From the NCBI GenBank assembly GCA_027919835.1, contig JANVFP010000027.1:372001-436000 (forward strand): DNA of 64,000 bases. The letters are read 5' to 3'. A program made the translations under genes and the position numbers. Of the stretch, positions 1 through 10,979 are shown in pieces (the first letter of the stretch is position 1; every line of letters starts with the position of its first letter). The DNA is from Lentinula raphanica. Lineage: Eukaryota; Basidiomycota; Agaricomycetes; Agaricales; Omphalotaceae. The notes beneath the pieces are model-generated. The model was not told the DNA's origin, did no database searches, and saw only the letters and a list, made by a program, of their open reading frames with translations.

Positions 1-550
1 AACTGCTCCGGAGACAGAAGGAGGACAGATAGTGAAATATCGTCGACTGCTCTAACCCAAAGGTCGAGAGATCCACTCCTAGTAGCCTCCTCTTTGGTCT
101 CTTTATTGATGATAAGGATATCGAGGGTGATATTTGACATCTTCTCTTCCTGGTGAACCTACTGTGAGCTGAGATTCCATTGCATGAAATTTATTTGCTT
201 ACCAACTGATATTCTAGATAATTGGTCGGGCATATTGCCAACATCAGAGGATTTTTTGGAAATCTTTTTGCCGCATTCTGGGCCTCCAGATACTTTTCGG
301 GATACCTGGTAAGCTCACGGACAACAAGCGCTGTGAATGCAATGTAACCAGTCTTTCCAGAGCCAGTTGGTGTAATCGCCACTAAGTCTTTTCCATCTAG
401 CATTTCTCCAATGCCGTCGAGGACATAATCGTGGGGTCGAAACGGGGCATAGAGCTGGACTATCTGGGCTATCAGGGCATGTCCAGCCTGACTTTTGAAT
501 GAGAATGGTGTTGTACAGTCGTTAGCCGCGAGAGCTACATTGGTATTCAT
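1..550 (-). CDS. RecQ/DEAD-type ATP-dependent DNA helicase, N-terminal part (runs off left edge)
   Basis: Two exons are visible: 550..203 and 149..1, with a 53-nt intron (GTAAGC...CACCAG). The joined frame stays open to the edge. Residues about 61-72 read AITPTGSGKTGY, a P-loop (motif I) of superfamily 2 helicases. The preceding segment (FRPHDYVLDGIGEML..KD) has the Q-motif-like spacing of RecQ proteins, and ICPTNYLEYQL resembles motif Ia. Such helicases unwind DNA using ATP; in agaricomycete genomes RecQ-like copies are often multi-copy and partly mobile. The catalytic DExH box lies outside the window, so integrity cannot be judged. The start ATG at 550 is the first in frame. Upstream, at 780-1000, lies an orphan copy of the secreted-family promoter in the same orientation. 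Confidence 0.75.
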
Positions 551-779
551 TCTGGTCGTAGCTCGAACGATTGACGCGCGAAAAAAAAGAAAAGTAAAAA
601 TTTATTGGCCTAATTACGGTCTTGTGATACGTGTCTAAGGGAGAACGTGATATGCACGTGAGACCAAATAAGGAAAGAGCCGAGCTACGGTTCGGACCCA
701 GGTTTTCACACTAGACTATGTATTCCTAACGCTCGTGTTATATGTTATGTTTTCATTCGATAGAGTCGGGCGTTTGGAT

Positions 780-1000
780 AGCCTCCGGAGCGGCCCCCCC
801 TAGCTGCCTAGCAGGACCAATCGAAATCCATCGATTCCTGTCCTTTCCTATCCAGTCGCAATTTGCGCTTGGTATTCAATCTCCCGTAGGAACCTGTAGG
901 AATCCCGTATGCAGAGTTGCACATGCGATCCAGCTCCATGCGGATTTCCTGATGATCAATCGGCGGACGCAGGGGTCAGGTATAGCCTCGAATCCATATG
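780..1000 (-). promoter_or_regulatory. Orphan copy of the secreted-family distal promoter block
   Basis: This segment matches the distal upstream region of the secreted-protein genes: an AGGACCAATCGA block, then GTCGCAATTTGCGCTTG at 855-871, then repeated CCCGTAGGA-type motifs. No family coding exon follows on its downstream (lower-coordinate) side; the next start codon is that of the helicase at 550. It is probably a remnant of a deleted or rearranged cassette. Confidence 0.6.
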
Positions 1001-1030
1001 CGAGAAATAGCAGTGTAGTACGCATGTGGT

Positions 1031-2170
1031 GACGAAAATTCGACTTTCTGCTGCTTGCTGGCAGCTGGATGTCCGTGTACCAGTAGCATCGACAATCCAA
1101 CTCCAGAGTCACTGCGACCACCAAAAGTACACCTCCTATGCGCAGGTCGAAACACAAGAGAGGATTGGCAGCTTTCGACGGTTTTCTGGAGAATTAGAAC
1201 GAGAGATATAAGATGGTGGAGATAGGTAATGTCGGTATCAACAAGCAGGGCCACTCGTTTGTGATCCAGATGGAGAAAAAGCCTAGTGGAGAAAGAATCA
1301 AAACCGTTCAGAAGAAAGACCTCAACGAGAAGTTGGCAAGGAGGCAACCAGTGCAATGATATTCGCGCATCACCCTCTCTCATCCTGCACCAAACAATTC
1401 TCTCCATAATAGAGACACACGGGATCGCTCATCGATATTCAGCTTCCCAGCAGCAGTCTCATTGGCTCATCCTCCTGTAGACATTCAAAAGTTGATATTC
1501 GAGGCTGAGATGTATAAGGGCAGAGACTTTTGACTGACTGGGTTCGAACATCGGTACAGCGACGGCGACGGCGGCATTCGGTCGTTTGTATGAGTGGCGC
1601 CGAGCGATGTATAGTAGTGTATAGTATGAGGCTTGAGCTTGAGCGTGTATGTACTCGGATAGATGGACGGAGTGGCAAGCGAGCGAATTGTCAAGCTCTC
1701 AGCAGTGCCACATGAACACAATCATGGAACGACAATCTCAGGAAAGAGTCTGAACGATCATCGATCATCGTTCATTCATACCAAACATCGCCTTCGAAAG
1801 CTCCTCGCAGGAGCAGGCAAGAGCTTGTGTACAATCCACTAAATTCCGTCCGTCCCACGAATCTATCGACGCTCATTGGGGATGACGACTGTGCACCAGG
1901 ACAACCTAAGAGTCGAGCTGGCGTCGAGCAGAATGCATTTGATTGACGAATAGGGATCCAATCGTGACCGCCGGCTGGCACATGCTTCACGTGCAAGGCA
2001 ATGGACAATGCAAGCCTAAGACTGACAGAAAGCACAACGTTCATTTTCTACAAATCACCTAACGGAGGGAAACTAGTATATGCGATCTGGAAAGCATGGC
2101 TTCGCTCCGAGCAGAAGGAAGCCCCAAGAAAGAAAGAAAAGGGAAGGGGAGTCTAGGCTGCCCAGGAATT
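1031..2170. other. No gene recognised; decayed duplicate sequence
   Basis: Short open frames overlap in several frames without splice continuity or recognisable motifs. From about 1541 onward the sequence is the first copy of an imperfect tandem duplication. Confidence 0.4.
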
Positions 2171-3290
2171 CATGTTCAATCGGAGTAGGGGGGAGGAGGG
2201 CCGCGGGGAGGAGAGCTGTGGGAACGAGGCTCGTTGGGCTGAGTGGAGGAGGAATGAGCCGAATAGGGAGGAGCGAGATGATTGCTATTGTGACGAGAGG
2301 GGTGGTTGGAGAAAGAACGGTTATCTGTTGCGGAAGGAGGAGAGTTCGGCGTGGAGGGACCATTGGCGGGACGAGAGGACTCTGATTCGCGCATTGACGG
2401 CATTGGCTTGTACGCATCACATCTCCTAAATAGATCTCTATCGTCGTTGTTCAATTCGATACGAAGGCTCTTATCCTCTCTCTCTCCAAAGTGGTGACAG
2501 TCTGAAAATTAGTTTCCTCATCAGCACGAGCTTTCATATGATCACCCTCCAGGAGCACGAAGACAAGTGGCAGAGTACCTATGAGCAGCGGTAGGCAGTG
2601 GTACAGCGACGGAGGCGATAGTTGTTGATATCAGGTTGGTATATAAGCGGCGTTGCTGAGCGAAATAAGTGATACGACGGATTTGCAAGCAAGCGAATCA
2701 TCCAGCTCTGCGTTATGAATGCAATCATGAACATCGTTCCATGTCAATCCAAGTAGATTGAAACTTATACCCTTCTATACCATACACAGCCTTTGAAAAT
2801 TTGAAAGCTCATTGCAAGCTATTACGATCCACCCATATCCGCCTACGCACAACCCAAGGGGAAAGCAACACATTCGACACATGTGAAAAGCGACGAGAGG
2901 AAGGTGACGAGTCAATAAGTATACCGCTTGATGGAGAGAAACTTGTATACGCAGTCCAGGAATCCTCGCTTCACTCTGAACTGGAGGAAGCTCCAAGAAA
3001 GGAGGACGAGGAAGGAGTCTAGGGCTTCCCAAGAATTCAGGTTCGGTAGGAGGGAGGACAGTCAAGCGGAACGGGGGAGGGGGAACGCGAATAGGGAGGA
3101 GGGGGCTGTCGGAGAGAGAACAGGTATCATCCGCTGCGGAGCGATGAGTCTCGTGTGGAGGGTCTGTTGGATGAACGAGAGCGCTCTGGTTGGTGGCTTT
3201 CCATTAACGCATCACACTCTCGAATCACATCAAGATCATAGCCATCCAGTGGAATCTGTACTTCCGTAGTGGAGAGGCCGTACCTATTGC
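1541..3290. repeat. Imperfect tandem duplication, two units of about 0.7-0.9 kb
   Basis: Unit 1 (about 1541-2454) and unit 2 (about 2600-3290) align in order. Shared blocks are TACAGCGACGG near 1554 and 2603, GCAAGC.AGCGAAT near 1676 and 2686, AGCCTTTGAAA-like near 1789 and 2790, a CTCCAAGAAAG-type segment near 2121 and 2991, and GAATAGGGAGGAG near 2260 and 3090. Each unit ends inside a truncated secreted-family gene, so the duplication included part of such a gene. Confidence 0.6.
2176..2508 (-). pseudogene. 3' fragment of a secreted-family gene (copy A0)
   Basis: The minus-strand frame reads LRIELNNDDRDLFRRCDA near its start, matching the C-terminal LGIRLTNKDMDLFRKFDT region of gene H (41518-42243) and the end of copy A. 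It is followed by a Ser/Pro-rich tail ending in PPPPYSD. A TTTTCAG acceptor-like site at about 2509 precedes it, but no signal-peptide exon or central domain lies upstream. It appears to be a 5'-truncated relic. Confidence 0.55.
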
Positions 3291-3563
3291 TGTCACACCA
3301 GGCTGGGTAATCGACCATTTTGAGTAGTATGCGAACATAGCTTGAAAGCTGAGGAGACACAGTTTTGAAAATCAGGTGTCGTGGGTGACCGTAGAATGTC
3401 TTGTAAGCACCCTCCTGAGGGCTTTTGACTTTGATCAACTCGACATCGAGATCGAAACCCTCTTTGAACAGCCTTCGCTTGATCAAATCCTTGGACCAGT
3501 CCAGCACATCCTCAAACAACTCCCTATCAGCCGCCAACTTCGCCTCAAACTCCAAATTTGATA
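3127..3563 (-). pseudogene. 5'-truncated secreted-family gene (copy A)
   Basis: About 145 residues begin after an ACACCAG acceptor-like site and contain VLDWSKDLIKRRLF, the family core (compare DWVKDLIEHRIF in gene H and HWSTDLIGRRLF in gene B). It continues through an Ile/Val-rich middle to DLDVIRECDALMES and a Ser/Arg-rich tail. The start aligns with the beginning of exon 2 of gene H, but no MRFS-type signal exon is found upstream. Without the signal exon it is probably non-functional, or transcribed from another leader. Confidence 0.6.
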
Positions 3564-5880
3564 CTGGTGTTGTACTTCAGAGTACGCCACGGTGTATGAT
3601 TTAGATCCTTACCTGCAACCGGCAGCACACCCATGAACCGCTCATGGGCTTCAGAATAGGCCTCTCAATGAGCCTTTGCCGAAGATGTCTTTAACATGGG
3701 TGATCATGTTGATGGAGTAGGTTATGTTCAGTACACGAGAAAGGTTCATTTTAGAGGTTTCGAGGTGGAGGTATAATATCAATTGGCTACAGAAGTCGTC
3801 ATGAGATTCTGAACGAATAGTCTGTCAACAATCACATCAATGTGGAACGTTGAATACCTGCGCAGGCCTTCACAGAATCAAGAAGCTGGATCTGAAGCTC
3901 TGATACAGCATCGCTAGCGGTCCCACTTCGATTGGACACAACCACGCTTGATGTCGAGAACCGGCGTGTCAAACGTTAAGAGCACCTTGGGATCTTGTTC
4001 GTTTTTCTCGTCTATAGCGCTCTATAACAGAAGAGGTTGTTGTGAGCGTTCTTGTGAACCAGAGCAGGAATGAAACCAACAGTAACATGAATCATTCGAT
4101 GTATCTCAGACCGTCCATAGTCATGATATTAGACTCCTCAGTCCCTCCTTCGCTCGTTCTAAGATGTAGTAGAGATTACTCCTTTATTCCTTGCACCGTT
4201 TCCCCCAAAGCGGCGATGTCTTGAGTTTTTACGACAAGAGTATTCCAGCCTATGAGAAATGAGTACAGTTGAAATCCAGCGTGGAGCATATAACGCACAT
4301 TTCAGAAGCTTGTAGTTGAAGGCCGAGCGATGGGTTGGTAGCTGATGGTAGGAACAAAAAGAGAAGTTGGAATCTTTGTCGTGATTTCGGCACTCTTCCG
4401 GCACAGCCACACAGTTCTATGTTCTCTTCCGACAAGGCTAGCTTCAACCTAGGCTCTATACATAGGTGGCTCAGATCCTATTGACGCTTCTGCTATTCTA
4501 CACACGCTCATCGAGATGATCTCTATGCTCTGAACGGGCCATACTCACTGTCTCAACTTCCTGCAGTGTGCTCCCAGCTGTCCACAGCTTTGGCAGAAAA
4601 AAACTTCGTTGAACGTTCAAGAGCATCCCCGACCTTCCCCGACTCCATACGACAACAAGCTAGTTCCTTATGTATCTGCCAGCAAAGAACAGAACAACCG
4701 GATCCTTCGGACGAGAAACCTGCTGAAGCCGATGCTGCCACCGTATGTTTTCTTCAAAGATCCTCGATGAAGGACGCCTTCTTGACTTCTTAGAAGCTCT
4801 AGTGGTGCTTCCAACACCCTGCCTTTATGTCAATTTGAACTTTGAAAGCTTCGTCCGTCGCTCAAATCAACATATCGCGCTGATATCGCGTGAGTATTGA
4901 TTCTGAATCGGTCCGTCTGAGCAGGTCTGAGCTTTGTTGCCCAAACGTATCCCACAGACTCCATCCTTCTTGCTTCCCGACAAGCTCTTTCCATCCCAGT
5001 GTTGCCGCAAACACATCCAAGAGCCTATGGCTTATCATCCATCGAAGAGACTTCACGCTGAAAGTTCACGTTGAGGTAGTATGATCGAGTCCTGCAATGG
5101 GACTTGCTAGTATCTGGATATGCTACCAGTTCAGCTATCAACGCAAATTTGATATCTCTTTCAAGCGCTTTTTTTTCGAATGGGGACTGACTGATAAATG
5201 AATTAGAACCTGGAAAGGCAAGAAAACCCATCCACATCGGAAGGATGAACGACGCGAGCGAGCATCGACTCTTGAGAGTGTCCTGCTGGAACTGTTTCGC
5301 TCTGGATCAGACTCCTCATGTCCAAAACTGTAACGTCCAACCTTCTCGCAGCAGGCTTTCGACCCTCAGTGGCATGAATCGTAACACGATGATCCTGCTT
5401 AAGGGTTGAGCATTTCTTTAAACTTTGAAAAGTCTATTGCATGAAGGTATAAGCTTGTTCCGTCGCTCATGCTCCAGAGGGTCAAAAATTTCGTCCATCG
5501 TTTGGTATATGGGGGGTCTCTTGAATTAGACTGGGATTCACCCAGGTTGAAGCTATACTTGGTGAGTTGCCAGCTTTTAAGATTTGTTATTAACGGAATA
5601 TCACTGATGAGTCGACCCACAGACTACAATTGTTCCATCAATCCACGCGAAGGCGCTAATAGTGAGAACGAAGAGAACATGATCGCGCAGCGCTGATTCC
5701 ACACGAAGGACAGTGGTAAAGGCTCTCACTCAGAACCCTATCCGATTTGCGATATTCTGATCACTTCATTGTTCGAGCCACTCAGGTTGTAAATACAGAG
5801 AAAAGCAGACACGTATTCATTTTTGGTGCATGTACATATGAAAGCTCGTAAAGACACATCAAAAGAAATCTTACAGTAGG
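3564..5880. other. No gene recognised; scattered exon-like fragments
   Basis: Several short minus-strand frames look protein-like, for example one containing KKALERDIKFALIAELVAYP near 5100-5190 and one with SLYLHAIDFSKFKEML near 5400-5460. They are broken by stops and lack a consistent splice chain. They may be remnants of one decayed gene. I assign no function. Confidence 0.3.
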
Positions 5881-5889
5881 ACATTGGTT

Positions 5890-6159
5890 CAGGTCAGAAG
5901 TCACATCGGGTTTACTGAGGGCAATCCGAATGTTCCTCCTCCCTTTGACCTTTGTTGTCGTGTAAGTAGAGAAGTTCAAACAATATACAAATGAAGCAAT
6001 CGTTAAAAGAGTGTCGAAGAATGTTTTGAGAAAACCAGATGCGAAACAATGATCGTACGCGTCAAGTCCTAATAAGATTGTCAGTCCATGTTCCATGTCA
6101 ACAAGAGTGAGGACTTACTTCTCATATGCATTGATCTTCTGCCTTGTAACATAGGAGAA
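5890..6159 (-). other. Conserved downstream block of gene B (block Z)
   Basis: Directly after the stop of gene B comes TGATTCTCCTATG, a GTAAGTC donor, a TTAG|GACTTGACG acceptor, and then an ACAACAAAGGTCAAAGGG segment. The same order is found after genes G and I, and alone at 33480-33720. This is either a conserved 3'UTR with introns or a small second transcript unit. The frames differ between copies, so I do not call it coding. Confidence 0.5.
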
Positions 6160-6929
6160 TCAAGAGCGAGCCGCAGTCCTCGATATGGCACGATATTCCT
6201 CTACAATGGCCTTGTCACTCGACTCGTCCCAAGGGATGTCGAACTTTGCCCCACGGATGGGTCGCCTATTTCTGTCGTTTTGACAGAAGGCTACCCTAAC
6301 TCTGTTATCCGAAAGGCTAATCTCCCCTATGGTCGGAGTAGATACTACCACCAAACTTTGATCATGAAGATTCCTGGCATCTGTCTCAGACATCCATCCG
6401 ACCCACTCTTGAGTGCGCCTGTCAATGACCACAGCCGCATTTTCAGTTGAGAGTTGCCAGTTCCATTTACGTGGTTCATAAGGCGGTACAGGCTGATCAT
6501 AGAACATAGCCGTGACTCCTTTGTGTCCGAAGAGCCTTCTACCAATGAGATCAGTGGACCAGTGGGAGAGTCGTGATACGTAGTCCCAATTTCCTTCCAT
6601 CTCAGATCTAAGTGGATTGGTTCGTTCGAGCGACTCGATGAAGTGATAAGTTGCAACAATTCCTGGATCAAAGAAAGGCCAGTGGCCATCATCAAAAGCA
6701 GAATCACTGCTAATTGGAGCGCGTGGCATTAGTCCAAACGTGTGATTTCCAACAGCGGGCTGAGGATCAGGCTCAGCCTCCGTATCAGACCTAGGTTGGA
6801 AGTGCTAATCAATCTCATAAGTAAACAATGACATCGTACTTGTGAGTAGAAACGTACCCGCAACCCAGGGTTTGGAAGTGCATATGTAGCGGAGACCAGT
6901 CCCAGAAGTAGAACGATATTGAAGCGCAT
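6160..6929 (-). CDS. Small secreted protein, cluster family (gene B)
   Basis: Two exons, 6929..6858 and 6804..6160, with a 53-nt intron (GTACGT...GATTAG) in phase 0, encode about 238 aa. Residues 1-18 (MRFNIVLLLGLVSATYAL) are a textbook signal peptide. The mature part has a Pro/acid-rich linker, then HWSTDLIGRRLFGH (family core), a WNWQLST..AAVVIDRR strand-like segment and KFDIPWDESSDK near the C-terminus. There is no known domain and no membrane segment after the signal, so the product is probably exported. It is closest to genes G and I. The start is fixed by the conserved leader upstream. Function is unknown; family size and secretion suggest an environmental or host-interaction role (inference). 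Confidence 0.75.
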
Positions 6930-7490
6930 ATTCGTTGGATACAGACGCAGAGGATTTGGCTATGTAGAACACGGTATGAATATCAACCTGACTCAGCGAA
7001 ACAGGATCAACTCACGGCGAGGAAACGTTGCCGAAAGTTGATGATTGTAAGAAAATCGAGGATCGCCTGGAAACTGATTAGGACGTAGTATGTGATTTCT
7101 ATAGTTGACTGACACCTTACAGACAATGATGAGCGATTCGGCAATCCAGGAGAGCAACAACGGCGATCGAAGGTACAGGCGGTGCAGGAAGTCGAAGAAG
7201 GCGTCGAGAGTGCACACAAGAACAGAAAGGTATTTCCACGGCCAGCCGGGAATTTTTTTTTGAGGTTGAAATCGAAGGGGCGTTGAGATAGACCAGCTGA
7301 GATGAAGAAAAAGATGGGGCCTCTGACCGTCGTCTTATAAGTTTTTCCCTTGATTCAGGGAGGGTCAAGGAGGAATCCGGAAAGGCGATAGCTTCCCATG
7401 TCAGGACCAATCGGCGGTTGCGGCGATTTACAGTGATCTGTAATACAGTCCTGAGAGGTCCTGAGTCGCAATTCGCGCTTGTAAGGCTGC
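6930..7490 (-). promoter_or_regulatory. Promoter and intron-bearing 5' leader of gene B
   Basis: In minus orientation this contains GTCGCAATTCGCGCTTGT (7482..7465), a TTATAAG element near 7339-7333, CTCAGCTGGTC, GGCCGTGGAAATA (about 7241-7229), and leader sites resembling introns (ATTGTCTGTAAGG near 7121; CGCCGTGAGTTG near 7020). The order of elements is shared by all family copies. Confidence 0.6.
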
Positions 7491-7624
7491 TTGTATCCAG
7501 TTAATCCACTTCCATAGGAGGGAGCGGCAATCTCCTGATGCGAGTTCGCTTAGAGTGAGGAAGTTTCGCGTTCGACTGTTGTCTACTGTAGGTTGGTTGC
7601 TTCAAGTTGGTCTGGACATTCGAA

Positions 7625-7810
7625 GAGTCAGCATTGATGCTACAGTTCGAAAAGATATAGTATACGCAACACTAATTGGAGGACTCAAAATTTGCAGTAG
7701 TGTCCTCTGTTTCCGGGGGGCAGAGATGCTCAGAACGAAAGAGCGAATATTACTATCAGCAAGCAGTGTATGGCCTACGGGTCATCAAGTTATGATCCAG
7801 GTGGAAACAG
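7625..7810 (-). repeat. Far-upstream conserved block X (gene B copy)
   Basis: It shares GTCAGCATTGAT, CTGTTTCCGGG, a CACTATCAG-type run, AGCAAGCAGTG and TGATCCAGGTGG in order with blocks upstream of genes D, E and F. This extends the duplicated cassette to about 0.9 kb upstream of each start codon. No coding frame is conserved between copies. Confidence 0.5.
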
Positions 7811-8287
7811 CCTGAAACAGCCGAGCGTTTCTGAAAAGAAAAGTCGCAGTCTTCGTCCGTTGAGGTATCGACTGGTATCGACCAGTGCAAATCCAGCTTG
7901 ATCTGACAAGGCATCCCAGCCTTGAAGATATCTCGTGGGACCGACTCTTCTAATCCCTCTCCCATGTCTAATATCTGCTGATCAGAGCACGAAAAGAAAA
8001 AAAAACTCACTCGGTCTACCGGGCTCAGTTCCTGGCAACCCATGGCCAGTGGCCACCCGAGGGCAGTGGGTATAGGTGGGTATGCGCGAAATATCAGTGC
8101 ATCCCTGAGGAATTTCATCGATCATCAAAAGTCATCAAAGCAGAGACTGTCAGAGATTCAAAAATTCAGATGTTGCATATGATGGACAAACGGCGTAGAC
8201 GAGCGTAGACGACGGCGGTGAATTCAGTGTATGTATTGGTCCGAGGGCTGTGTGGTGGCCACTGGCCACTGAAGTCTGATACCTTCT

Positions 8288-8562
8288 CACTGCATGCATG
8301 ACCAAATAAGTGGCCCAAGATTATGATGAAATTATCTTAAACTCTCGAATAATGGGAAGATACTAAGTAGCACCATATATGGTAAATTTAACTAAATTTT
8401 CCACCAAAAGTTGACCATAAGTTTACATATTTGGTCATTTTTCAAAATATGTTTAAGATAAGTTTTACCATATGTGGGGCTACTTAGGATTTTCCCGTTA
8501 TCCGAGAATTCAAAATAAGTTCAGTATAACTTTGGACCACTTATTTAGTCGTGCATGCAGTG
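8288..8562. mobile_element. MITE copy 1 (CACTG termini, 3-bp TSD)
   Basis: A 275-bp element begins CACTGCATGCATGACC and ends GGTCGTGCATGCAGTG-like in inverted orientation. The two ends form an imperfect inverted repeat over about 100 bp (24 of the outer 26 positions match by eye). It is flanked by TCT direct repeats (8285-8287, 8563-8565). CACT termini and 3-bp duplications point to a CACTA-like (CMC) family, non-autonomous because it has no ORF. It is identical to copy 2. Confidence 0.8.
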
Positions 8563-8728
8563 TCTGATACCCTCTGGTACCACCTTCAATTTTCACGCAG
8601 GCTCCGCCCTGCACTATCAGCTAGCTCGGGATATCGGAGATATTTTATGATATCTTGGTCCTCGAATGTTATCGAACCTGTATTGAATAATCGATGAGAC
8701 CTAAGTTTTGGAATCAGATATCAGCGCT

Positions 8729-8761
8729 CTTCATGTTGAATTATCAGCATTCAACATGAAG
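8729..8761. repeat. Short perfect hairpin
   Basis: A 13-bp inverted repeat (CTTCATGTTGAAT / ATTCAACATGAAG) surrounds a 7-nt loop. The corresponding position in the paralogous segment near 41240-41280 lacks the perfect form. No function is assigned. Confidence 0.4.
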
Positions 8762-9084
8762 CCGTGCACACTACACACTACATACCTCATACTACTACAT
8801 ACCGACGTGGATTGCGGATGTGAGGCCGTTTCTACATGAACGTTGAACGACGAACACACGCGCCCTAACATGCCATAACACTCAAATGACAGATGGGATG
8901 AGAATTACAGTGTGCTCAAGGAGCACGGTACGTACTGCGTATGATACAATAGCGATTTGTTTGAGAGGTATACCAGATTCTGAAAACGATGTGCGAATTC
9001 GACATCGACCTGTTTATCCATGGATAAGCAAAGATATAATTAGGAAGGCAAGATTTAGACCGAGGACAGGGAAGGAGTCGGCAG

Positions 9085-9300
9085 TCAAGTAAACGGCATT
9101 GCTCTAATAACCGGTACATCGAGTCTCTCAAAAAGGTCCATATCTTTGTCGCGCCACCTGATTTCGAGTACAATGTTGTTCGTGAGTTTTGAAGGAAACG
9201 ACAAGCCACTGGGCCACAAAGCTCTGTTTCCACCAATGCATAGAGTCCTTTCTAGTTCGTCTTTTGAATGGAAGCCCGTGTGAATTGAAACTGACAAGAG
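9085..9300 (-). pseudogene. C-terminal fragment of a gene-H-like secreted protein (H2)
   Basis: The frame ends with IVLEIRWRDKDMDLFERLD, closely matching LGIRLTNKDMDLFRKFD of gene H. The flanking downstream sequence (8680-9080) also resembles the region 41200-41510 beyond gene H. No 5' exon or domain core is found, and MITE copy 2 sits 15 bp beyond the fragment. It is a relic of an H-type cassette. Confidence 0.6.
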
Positions 9301-9315
9301 ATGAAGGAGGGATTA

Positions 9316-9590
9316 CACTGCATGCATGACCAAATAAGTGGCCCAAGATTATGATGAAATTATCTTAAACTCTCGAATAATGGGAAGATACTAAGTAGCA
9401 CCATATATGGTAAATTTAACTAAATTTTCCACCAAAAGTTGACCATAAGTTTACATATTTGGTCATTTTTCAAAATATGTTTAAGATAAGTTTTACCATA
9501 TGTGGGGCTACTTAGGATTTTCCCGTTATCCGAGAATTCAAAATAAGTTCAGTATAACTTTGGACCACTTATTTAGTCGTGCATGCAGTG
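9316..9590. mobile_element. MITE copy 2 (CACTG termini, 3-bp TSD)
   Basis: It appears base-for-base identical to the 275-bp element at 8288-8562 and lies in the same orientation, but has its own target duplication TTA (9313-9315, 9591-9593). The different duplications show two independent insertions rather than segmental copying, and the identity implies recent activity. The insertion is next to the H-like gene fragment. Confidence 0.82.
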
Positions 9591-10890
9591 TTAGACAGAG
9601 CCTGGATCTATGCGAATTAAATTGAGAGAAACCTGCTAAAGCCGTTGCCAGATCCCGGTCCAGCACAAACGATTGGGACAGTCGATGCCAGATGAAAAGC
9701 AAGCCGCGAAGATTGTATATCGATGATTCGCCGGTCGCCTGAGAACAGAATGCAAAAAAGGCGTAAGAAAATGCAGGGGATGTTAGCGTATAGGGCTGAA
9801 AATTGGGAAACAACGACCGACGTACCATAGCAAAGAATAATATACTCATTCCACCAGCTGTATCTGGTCTGCTTCAGCTAATCCTACGTCGAAAGCTCTA
9901 GATGGCCCCGTTATGTACGTCGCACGACACACCTCCAATCGATGAGCTGGATAGCTTTGAAAACACCTTTATAACGTGCCAAGCAAAGACCCGAGTCGCG
10001 AGCTGATATTCACCTCCACGTTATGTACCAAACGATGTCGACCATAGCTAATGATTGAGACTCGAATGTGTGATGTATAACGAAGATTCCATAGACCGTC
10101 CGAATATCGAGCTTCTTCACATGGACTCAAGAAAGCGACGTCTTTGGCATGGTTAATGTAGATTAAAAGTTGACCACGACGTTCGACTTGATGTGCGCAG
10201 AGTGTCGCGAGGAGATGACATATCCAGAGCGTGAGGAGAGCCTTGGAGAAGGGAATATTCGAGCTAAGGAATTCGACACGAAGTTCAGCCACATACTTTG
10301 GCATGCAGTACCACACCTCAATTGGTTGGCTCCGAACCAGTACAAAAAACTACCAGACCAGTACCGCGAATCTAATCACACAGTGTTGAGGTTGTGTTCT
10401 GGCTAGCGGTCGGTGTACTCACTTTGGTTGGCGCAACGCCTTGAGCCAGCCCACGAGTAGACCAGCATATTTGAGTGTGTGGCTGGTGGATGGGAAGATA
10501 TTTGGTCGTTCTCTGCCCTGCAGACAGTACTAGAAGCTGGTAGAAGAGAAAGGTGGTGGCGAGTTGCCGGAACTCGGCATTTTCAAATTGTCGGTATCAT
10601 AATCAAACTCCGACTTTTTCTCGGTCTCCGGCTCCCATTCAACTCCCTGGTGAAGCAACGCCTCGAAATCCACGAGTTAGCAGCAGGTTAAGCCACGAGC
10701 TATCATCAAGTGATTTGTTGGTATATGGAGGTTTTGAGTCGTTCTCTGGCCTGCAGTCTGTAGAAGGGCCCGAGACAGCAAAAAAGCTGTCGCCAGTGCA
10801 AGAATTGTTGATGGTAAGTTAGCACAAACCATGACACACAGTTACATACTTACATCCAAAGCTTTTTTGCATAACAGAGACTCCGATGAT
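9591..10890. other. No confident gene; protein-like minus frames
   Basis: Minus-strand frames at about 9849-9600 and 10316-9969 contain hydrophobic stretches (ALLTLWICHLLATLC) but no consistent splice chain or family motif. A duplicated segment (TCGTTCTCTG.CCTGCAG near 10506 and 10739) indicates a local repeat of about 230 bp. Confidence 0.3.
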
Positions 10891-10979
10891 CAGCTACATA
10901 GGGCAAACACAGGAGAGAACGATATAGTGACCAAAGACCATGACTATAATATGTCCACAGTCCCGTCACACCATCTCCG

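Noticed and set aside
976..1407. Long minus-strand frames over the orphan promoter block
   Set aside because: They overlap conserved non-coding promoter sequence, and the corresponding frames are not open in the other cassette copies.
5782..6096. Small protein encoded in block Z (TTTKVKG-containing frame)
   Set aside because: The frame is not conserved between the copies at 6.0, 33.6, 36.3 and 58.6 kb, while splice-like sites are. It is better described as a non-coding conserved block.
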